Shown in pieces: positions 58,461 through 64,000 of a stretch of 64,000 nucleotides of DNA. Under the pieces are notes generated by a model. It saw only the letters and a list, made by a program, of their open reading frames with translations. It ran no database searches and had not been told where the DNA came from. Source of the DNA: Bacteroidota bacterium (GTDB lineage Bacteria > Bacteroidota > Bacteroidia > Cytophagales > Cyclobacteriaceae); assembly GCA_023428695.1 (NCBI GenBank), contig JAEYWY010000030.1, positions 280,065-344,064 on the forward strand, in the 5' to 3' direction. Within the stretch, counting starts at the first letter, position 1; every line of letters begins with the position of its first letter. The translations under genes and the position numbers were made by a program.

Positions 58461-59537
58461 TCAGAAAAGCGTAAGCTGCGGTGATTGCGAATCTGAGACA
58501 ACCTGTTGCACTCCACCAAAATTGGATATGGTCACACCCAACAATCGGACTTTCTTCCCGTCAAGATCGGAATCACGAAGAAGCTTATAGACAACTGCGG
58601 CAATTTCACGTCGCTCCATAAGTGGTTCAGTCAACGTTTGACTTCGTGTTATTATTCTGAAATCGCTGAATTTTATTTTCAACGTGACTGTCCGGCCTCT
58701 CATATTCTTTCTTATCAGTCTTTCGCTGACGACTTTGCATAGTTTGTCAAGTTCATATTGCATCGCATCGGTTTCTGACAGGTCGACGGGAAAGGTATCT
58801 TCCGCGCCAATCGATTTTGTTTCGCGATCGGGTTGAACCTCCCGATCGTCAATGCCACGTACGATCCGATAGTAAAAGCTTCCGGCCTTTCCGAAATGCC
58901 CAATAAGTTCCTGCTCAGACAACCGTTTCAAATCTGCACCGCAATGCAAACCCAATGATTTCATTTTCTCCGCAGTCACACGGCCGACACCAAAAAACTT
59001 TTCAACAGGTAGTGCGTCCATGAATTGTTCTATACGCGACGGTCCGATGAATGTGAGTCCATCGGGTTTATGAAGATCGGAAGCGATCTTTGCCAGAAAT
59101 TTGTTGACTGACACACCGGCGGAAGCGGTAAGATGCAACTCTGCCCTGACTTCATCTTTGATTCGTTTGGCGATATCAAGTGCTGAACCAATACCTGCCT
59201 TGTCATTCGTTACATCGAGAAACGCTTCGTCAAGTGACAGGGGCTCAACGAGGTCGGTGTAGCGGTGCATGATAGCACGCAACTCGGTGGATACTTGTTT
59301 GTACACGTCGAATCGCGGCCGGATAAAAATCAGATCCCGGCATAGTTGTTTTGCAGTGCGCGATGGCATCGCTGATCGCACACCAAATTTCCGTGCTTCA
59401 TAGCTCGCGGCCGCGACAACGCCTCGTCCTTCAGGTGAACCACCGACGACCACGGGCTTCCCCTTATAAAAAGGATTATCCCGCTGCTCAATCGAAGCGT
59501 AAAATGCGTCCATATCGACGTGAATGATCTTGCGCAT
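58461..59537 (-). CDS. dinB: DNA polymerase IV (DinB), Y-family
   Basis: The 358 residues from ATG 59537 (MRKIIHVDMDAFYASIEQRD) are a complete Y-family translesion polymerase: metal-binding DMDAFYAS, palm motif SLDEAFLDVT, helix-hairpin-helix region (FFGVGRVTAEKMKSLG) and little-finger domain. There is a C-terminal tail SPQLTLF, matching a beta-clamp-binding QLxLF motif. The frame to 59618 has no support. A -7 element and an operator-like inverted repeat lie just upstream, consistent with damage-inducible control. Confidence 0.96.
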   Translation of the reverse strand: MRKIIHVDMDAFYASIEQRDNPFYKGKPVVVGGSPEGRGVVAAASYEARKFGVRSAMPSRTAKQLCRDLIFIRPRFDVYKQVSTELRAIMHRYTDLVEPLSLDEAFLDVTNDKAGIGSALDIAKRIKDEVRAELHLTASAGVSVNKFLAKIASDLHKPDGLTFIGPSRIEQFMDALPVEKFFGVGRVTAEKMKSLGLHCGADLKRLSEQELIGHFGKAGSFYYRIVRGIDDREVQPDRETKSIGAEDTFPVDLSETDAMQYELDKLCKVVSERLIRKNMRGRTVTLKIKFSDFRIITRSQTLTEPLMERREIAAVVYKLLRDSDLDGKKVRLLGVTISNFGGVQQVVSDSQSPQLTLF

Positions 59538-59544
59538 AGTGCGG

Positions 59545-59562
59545 GTTCTGCGAACAAAAGTA
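59545..59562 (-). promoter_or_regulatory. dinB promoter with operator-like inverted repeat
   Basis: On the minus strand, TACTTTTG (59562-59555) fits the -7 consensus TAnnTTTG exactly and is directly followed by GTTC-GCA-GAAC (59555-59545), an inverted repeat that would cover the start of transcription. GTTC/GAAC half sites are known for LexA in some phyla, so an SOS-type operator is a reasonable but unproven reading. Confidence 0.5.
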
Positions 59563-59668
59563 GCGAATGGAGTTTTCGTATGAAATGAGAATGAATTATC
59601 GTTGCAAAATGCAGCCACAAACGGCCGCGACTAAGAAAAAATGGTTATGCTTGCAGGGCAAACGTCTC

Positions 59669-60148
59669 ATGAAAGCGATTTACTCCTTTGTTATCATTTC
59701 CCTCTTTTTTCTCCAGTGCAAACCGGAGACTATTTCAGGGACTGTCGTTAAGGTTGCCGATGGCGATACGTTTACCGTGCTCACGGCCGACAAGCGTACG
59801 GTGAAGATTCGCTTGTACGGCATTGACGCTCCCGAAAAAAACCAGGACTTCTATCGCGTTTCGCGCGACCACCTTGCGTCATTGACGATGCACAAAGAAG
59901 TAAAAATTGTTGTGATCAATAAGGATAGGTATAACCGTACCGTTGGACGAGCCAGTGTAAGCGGAGAAGATATTAACGAGGCGATGCTTAAGGCCGGGCT
60001 TGCCTGGCATTACACCGAATACGATAACAATCCTGAGTGGGCGAACCTGGAACAGCGCGCAAGAAGGGAACGATTGGGCATCTGGTCGATGCCACATCCC
60101 GTTCCACCGTGGCAATTCCGAAAAAAACAGCGCACTGCAAAACAATAG
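59669..60148 (+). CDS. Thermonuclease-family (SNase) lipoprotein
   Basis: From ATG 59669 a lipobox (SLFFLQC, C17) precedes a staphylococcal-nuclease-like domain: VVKVADGDTFTVL (metal-binding aspartates), VKIRLYGIDAPE with R48 and E56 in the positions of the catalytic Arg and Glu, NKDRYNRTVGRA supplying the second arginine, and GLAWHYTEYDNNPEW. The 159-residue length is standard. It should degrade nucleic acid at the cell surface or in the periplasm. The longer frame from 59567 is not supported. Confidence 0.92.
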   Translation: MKAIYSFVIISLFFLQCKPETISGTVVKVADGDTFTVLTADKRTVKIRLYGIDAPEKNQDFYRVSRDHLASLTMHKEVKIVVINKDRYNRTVGRASVSGEDINEAMLKAGLAWHYTEYDNNPEWANLEQRARRERLGIWSMPHPVPPWQFRKKQRTAKQ

Positions 60149-60280
60149 GGATCAATCAAATTAACACGCTCACGCGCTCACCGTCGTATGTTGCCGGTAC
60201 GCCTGCACGAATGTTTTTGCAAACTCCCCGAACGTTGACCAGGAAAGGATGATGGGGTAAAAAAGACAACAAGAACTAAC

Positions 60281-60406
60281 TCATTTACCGTTCTTCACCG
60301 CGGCAGTCACGTGGTCTTTCACGCGACAGGGCCATCGCAACGGTTCCCGGCACAGAAACGCGGCCTCCTCACGGGAATTTCCGATTTGGATGATCGAATT
60401 TTTCAT
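60281..60406 (-). CDS. Possible small protein, 41 residues
   Basis: ATG 60406 opens a 41-codon frame starting MKNSIIQIGNSREEAAFLCR and ending HVTAAVKNGK. It has two cysteines, is mixed charged, and has no membrane helix. There is no clear ribosome-binding site. It could be a real small gene or chance; the sensible amino-acid composition is the only positive sign. Confidence 0.25.
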   Translation of the reverse strand: MKNSIIQIGNSREEAAFLCREPLRWPCRVKDHVTAAVKNGK

Positions 60407-60491
60407 CAATCCGTCTGATTCAAACCAGGGTTGTGTTTATTTAATTACCGTTTGCATCAAAAAAGTGGTGGCAACATTTTTATATTAGCAT

Positions 60492-60513
60492 ATTCAAATT
60501 ATTCTATTTGAAT
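60492..60513. promoter_or_regulatory. Inverted repeat before the 60545 gene
   Basis: ATTCAAAT (60492-60499) and ATTTGAAT (60506-60513) form a perfect 8-bp inverted repeat over six bases, 31 bases before the ATG at 60545. In an AT-rich region some symmetry is expected by chance, so the operator reading is tentative. Confidence 0.35.
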
Positions 60514-60544
60514 TCACCACTCGCAGTTTGAAAGTCAGAAGCGT

Positions 60545-61336
60545 ATGAAAACCAGGAAGTTAATTCTGCTGACGAGAAACCTCGCGGCATGCTCCGTTTT
60601 CCTTTTTTTCGCCCAGTGCGGACCAGAGGAGCCGGAAACAAACGGTAAGATCAACACAACTATTACACTTTTCTCCAACGCCGCGCTACAAGGGAAGATT
60701 ACGGTGAATCAGGCATTTCTTAATGTCTCGCAGGTTGCAGTAAACGGAACCGCGCCCACTCAGGATGTACTCACATTTTCCCGGAAGCTGAGTGGCGACG
60801 ATGCATGGTTATCGCTTCTCAACAAAGACCAAAAACCACTGGAGATCGTCGGAAAAATAAACGACTACGATCCTTTTAACGTAACACTCACACTGACCAG
60901 CGATACATCAACACCTGTAATCACGGAAGATGAGTCCGGCATTTCCGCAAACCTCGACGAATATCTCCCGACGGCAAGGCCTTCGCTACTGCTGGTTGGC
61001 AAATTCGACAACAGGGGCCGTTCAATGCCATTGATCATCGCCGTGAATGATGTTTTTCCACTTACAACGGCTGGCGTTCAGTATGGAAGTCCACAAGTGC
61101 GCGTTGACCTTGAGAACCGACTCGACATTCAAATTAGTACGACACACATTTTCAGTGGTGTCACAACCACAGCCCTTGAAAATGCGCAACGTGTCAATTA
61201 CCAGGGTCAGGAAGCGATTTTCATTCACCCGCTCTTAAACTCAGGTATTTACACGAGCATTGAGAAAAGTCTCGAAGAAGCGAGTTCGTCCGTTATTGCA
61301 AAAATTACGGTGACGAAATCGCGTCAGGATAAATAA
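60545..61336 (+). CDS. Lipoprotein of unknown function, 263 residues
   Basis: The lipobox FFAQC (C25) and a short linker are followed by about 230 residues with the alternating pattern of a beta-sandwich: ITVNQAFLNVSQVAVNG; FNVTLTLTSDTSTPVI; DIQISTTHIFSGVTTTAL; AKITVTKS. The segment ITLFSNAALQGKITVNQAFLNVSQV (in part) recalls DUF4382-like lipoproteins, but I cannot assign it. It should be anchored in the outer or inner membrane. It is monocistronic and converges on ligD. Confidence 0.75.
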   Translation: MKTRKLILLTRNLAACSVFLFFAQCGPEEPETNGKINTTITLFSNAALQGKITVNQAFLNVSQVAVNGTAPTQDVLTFSRKLSGDDAWLSLLNKDQKPLEIVGKINDYDPFNVTLTLTSDTSTPVITEDESGISANLDEYLPTARPSLLLVGKFDNRGRSMPLIIAVNDVFPLTTAGVQYGSPQVRVDLENRLDIQISTTHIFSGVTTTALENAQRVNYQGQEAIFIHPLLNSGIYTSIEKSLEEASSSVIAKITVTKSRQDK

Positions 61337-61347
61337 CACAGCAAAAT

Positions 61348-64000
61348 TCAGAGACGCCCAAAGGTCTTGAGCAGTTTCACCATCACTGCATTGAGATCAA
61401 TAGCTTTTCCCAGTACGCCTGCGAACAGATCACCTTCCGAACGAACTCTCGCAACTGCGTTGGTAATATTGAACATACCCATTGAGAGTCCCTTCTTAAC
61501 TTCATCCCAATGCAACGGCATCGAGACCGGCGCTCCCGGTTTAGGTCGAAGGGAATACGGACCAGCAACTGTTGCCTGTGGTCGGTTTTGCAAAAAATCG
61601 AGATACATCTTCCCTTTACGATCACTCACCTTACGCTCAATACTTGTGGTCGTTGGTAACTCAGCATGAACGACTTTTACAACGGCACGTGCAAACTCCT
61701 TCGAATCTTCATATGTGTACTTTGCTCCAAGCGGAATGTAAATATGAAGGCCTGTTGATCCGGACGTTTTACACCAGGATCTTACGCCGACAGAATCAAG
61801 TACCTCCCTGGTCACCTGTGCAGCATTAATTACCTGTTCGAAAGAAGTCCCTTTATCCGGATCGAGGTCTATGATACACCAGTCAGGATGATCCGGCGAC
61901 TGTGCCCTGCTGCTCCATGGGTTCATCTCAATGCATCCCAACGTAGCGATATAAAGGAGACTCGCTTCATCGGAACAAACAAGAAAATGTTTCTGACGTT
62001 TGTCGCCTTCACTGAAGTACGGAAACATCTCAACCCACGCGGGCACCTTTCCTGTGACATCCTTTTGATAGAAACTCTTCCCGTTTATTCCGTTCGGAAA
62101 CCGGTTTAGCGTTTGAGGCCGGTCCTTCATATAGGGAAGCATGAACGGCGCAATCTGATAATAGTAATTGAGCATGTCCCGCTTGGTGTAATTCTCCTTT
62201 GGCCAGAAGACCTTGCTCAGGTTCGTAAATTTTATTTCGCGGTTGTTTACCTTTTTTACCTGCGTCTCCTCCGAGGGATTAAGCAGCGACTTCCGCTCCT
62301 GTTTTCCAGGGGCAGCAATTATCGCTGTGTCGGATCCTGCATTGCCTGTCACAGCTGCCGGTGACACGGCATTCTCAAACTTTATCTCGTCAGGTGACTT
62401 ATCCTCGCGCAGGCCGCGAAACGAGGGATGTCTCAGGGAACCGTCTTTCGCCTTCGTTCTATAAACAACTTCAGCAACCACCTGTGGCTTTACCCATGTC
62501 ACCGAAGCCTTTGGCGGCTTTGGCCGAAACCGCGACGGTTTGTTATAATCAGGTTCTGTTTCAAACGGGCACTTTTTTGTTTCAAGTGGCTTCAGGCGTT
62601 GCAGTATTTCCTCCTGTGACTTCTTGTCGAAACCTGTTCCAACAGGGCCAATGAACTGAAGTTTTTTTCCTTCGTACACGCCAAGCAAAAGTGCACTGAA
62701 TGGTTTCCGGGTATTTTCGTTACGGGTGTATCCGCCGATAATAACGTCCTGATGTTTTTGGGTTTTGATCTTCGCCCAGTCACGTGTGCGTTTTCCCGAA
62801 ACGTATACACTGTCGGCTTTTTTTGCCATGATCCCTTCGAGTGAAAGACGCTCCGCTTGTTCGAACAACTCACTTGCAGTGACATCAAAGTTTTCGCTGT
62901 ATCGTATTAATCCGGATTCAGGTACGACAGATTGAAGCAACTCTTTGCGCTTGTGAAGCGGAACTTCGCGCAAATCATAACCATCCAACCACAGCAGATC
63001 GAACACATAGTAAATGAGTTGACCATCTGCTTCGCTGCGCCAGTCCTGAAGCGCCCCAAAATCAGGTTCACCTTTTTCATTCACAACGATGATTTCTCCA
63101 TCCACGACGGCATGGACATCCAATTCCGCCAACGCCTTATGTACCGGATAAAACTTTTTATCAAAAGATTTGTTGTTTCGTGAACGCAACTGAACGTCGC
63201 TTCTATCGACGTAGGCGAGTGCGCGGAAGCCATCCCACTTCACTTCGTAAAGCCATCCGGGTTCATCAAAAGGTACATCAACCAGCGTTGCAAGCATGGG
63301 TTGAATATCCTTCAGCATCGCCGACTTTTTCTTTTCCCTGAGTTTGGACAAACCGCTCTTGTTCGACGATGCCTTCTTTGACGAAGCCGTCTTTTTTCGC
63401 TTCGATCCCGAATTCCCGGACTTATTACTTTTCCACACCCGCGAATCCGCATCGGATTCAGTTTCTTCAATAGTTCGTCCCGACACGACGGACTTATCAT
63501 CGAGAAGTACATCCTTGTCAGATACAAAGTCATCTCTGTGCTTGATCAGCAGCCACGAATTTTCGCCGCGGCTATTTGTTTGAACGAGTGCGAATTCACC
63601 CTGCAGTTTCGCTCCGAACAGTCGGATCTTAAGAGAGCCTTTCTTCAATCCGGCGGCAACATATTTCTCACGTTCCTTCTTGTTCCTGAATTCGCCGACA
63701 GGTTCATAAGTACCCTGATCCCAAATGATAACCGTCCCGGCACCGTAATTTCCTTCCGGGATTTTTCCTTCGAAATTGTTGTAGTCCATGGGGTGGTCTT
63801 CCACCTGCATAGCGAGTCGCTTTTCAGAAGGAATCAACGAGGGTCCCTTTGGAACCGCCCAGCTTTTCATTACACCGCGCAACTCAATGCGGAAATCGTA
63901 ATGGAGGCGTGAAGCGTCGTGCTTTTGCACAACAAATGACAAGTCCGCTGATGATGACTTCCCTCCTTCCGGCTCAGGTGTTTTATTGAACCGTCGTTTT
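61348..64000 (-). CDS. ligD: LigD, multifunctional DNA ligase D (N-terminus beyond right edge)
   Basis: This enzyme carries out non-homologous end joining with Ku. The frame is open to the right edge and already shows KRRFNKTPEPEG, so only about six to ten residues should be missing. Domains in order are: 3'-phosphoesterase (about 20-175, SFVVQKHDASRLHYDFRIE in part), a Lys/Ser linker, the ATP-dependent ligase with the nucleotidyl lysine in YEVKWDGFRA, and the primase-polymerase domain (VFWPKENYTKRDMLNYYY onwards, with WCIIDLDPDKG carrying metal-binding aspartates). All three activities appear intact. Ku is not encoded in the window. Confidence 0.95.
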   Translation of the reverse strand, partial: KRRFNKTPEPEGGKSSSADLSFVVQKHDASRLHYDFRIELRGVMKSWAVPKGPSLIPSEKRLAMQVEDHPMDYNNFEGKIPEGNYGAGTVIIWDQGTYEPVGEFRNKKEREKYVAAGLKKGSLKIRLFGAKLQGEFALVQTNSRGENSWLLIKHRDDFVSDKDVLLDDKSVVSGRTIEETESDADSRVWKSNKSGNSGSKRKKTASSKKASSNKSGLSKLREKKKSAMLKDIQPMLATLVDVPFDEPGWLYEVKWDGFRALAYVDRSDVQLRSRNNKSFDKKFYPVHKALAELDVHAVVDGEIIVVNEKGEPDFGALQDWRSEADGQLIYYVFDLLWLDGYDLREVPLHKRKELLQSVVPESGLIRYSENFDVTASELFEQAERLSLEGIMAKKADSVYVSGKRTRDWAKIKTQKHQDVIIGGYTRNENTRKPFSALLLGVYEGKKLQFIGPVGTGFDKKSQEEILQRLKPLETKKCPFETEPDYNKPSRFRPKPPKASVTWVKPQVVAEVVYRTKAKDGSLRHPSFRGLREDKSPDEIKFENAVSPAAVTGNAGSDTAIIAAPGKQERKSLLNPSEETQVKKVNNREIKFTNLSKVFWPKENYTKRDMLNYYYQIAPFMLPYMKDRPQTLNRFPNGINGKSFYQKDVTGKVPAWVEMFPYFSEGDKRQKHFLVCSDEASLLYIATLGCIEMNPWSSRAQSPDHPDWCIIDLDPDKGTSFEQVINAAQVTREVLDSVGVRSWCKTSGSTGLHIYIPLGAKYTYEDSKEFARAVVKVVHAELPTTTSIERKVSDRKGKMYLDFLQNRPQATVAGPYSLRPKPGAPVSMPLHWDEVKKGLSMGMFNITNAVARVRSEGDLFAGVLGKAIDLNAVMVKLLKTFGRL

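Larger units (their letters stand above)
60149..60544. other. Gap of 396 bases with one possible small gene
   Basis: I see no established gene. A 41-codon minus-strand frame at 60281-60406 is listed separately. The last 120 bases are AT-rich and include an inverted repeat 32 bases before the next gene, listed separately. A candidate TTG at 60444 with a poor -7 element follows the phylum's spacing only loosely. Confidence 0.5.

Overview
The window reads as a chromosomal segment of a Bacteroidota bacterium, most likely of the order Cytophagales. The evidence is family-level: a CcoN-CcoO fusion oxidase, a type IX secretion (T9SS) type A C-terminal domain, families typical of the phylum (DUF4421-like, DUF5916, a long FtsX/MacB-type permease, an IF2_N-like charged protein), and several promoters of the phylum's TTG-N19-TAnnTTTG type. 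I see no phage, transposase, CRISPR or rRNA; the only RNA gene recognised is one tRNA-Gly(CCC).

Region 1-12.2 kb is a microaerobic respiration island. A minus-strand operon ccoNO-ccoQ-ccoP-ccoG encodes a cbb3 cytochrome oxidase and its accessory ferredoxin-like protein (ccoG runs off the left edge). A second minus-strand operon, usp-ccoI-ccoS-hemN, supplies copper export for cofactor assembly, an assembly protein, oxygen-independent haem synthesis and a universal stress protein. Between them lie a plus-strand CoA-transferase and a thioredoxin. The two operon promoters are almost superimposable: FNR/CRP-like boxes, a -7 element and the start codon sit at the same spacing, which points to one oxygen-responsive regulator for both and also fixes the start of ccoNO. 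A PfpI/DJ-1-like protein lacking its catalytic cysteine is transcribed divergently from usp.

Region 12.2-20 kb holds signalling and envelope genes: three single-domain response regulators, a receiver-like protein that has lost its phospho-acceptor aspartate, a DUF4421-like outer-membrane protein, small secreted proteins, a short-chain dehydrogenase, a secreted FKBP isomerase and an IF2_N-domain protein. Region 20-35.7 kb is general metabolism and envelope: purT, arfB, msrB, an intradiol-dioxygenase-like lipoprotein, an FtsX/MacB-type permease, an SLC4-type anion transporter and a cytochrome P450, with a repeat-rich gap at 20.0-20.5 kb.

Region 35.7-48.4 kb holds two large secreted alpha/beta hydrolases (one with 12 PKD-like repeats, one with an acidic linker and T9SS signal) on either side of a sensor histidine kinase. 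These are followed by an operon of an ATE-like aminoacyl transferase, a truncated haemoglobin and an M14 peptidase, and then an LEA-like secreted protein. Region 48.4-64 kb contains a frame-disrupted secreted-protein gene, a DUF5916 protein, a Gfo/Idh/MocA oxidoreductase, a rhomboid protease, a sterol-desaturase-family hydroxylase, a TPR protein without an ATG start, tRNA-Gly, dinB with an operator-like palindrome, a nuclease lipoprotein and ligD, cut by the right edge. Starts were moved inward from the longest open frame wherever signal peptides, family starts or promoter elements required it.
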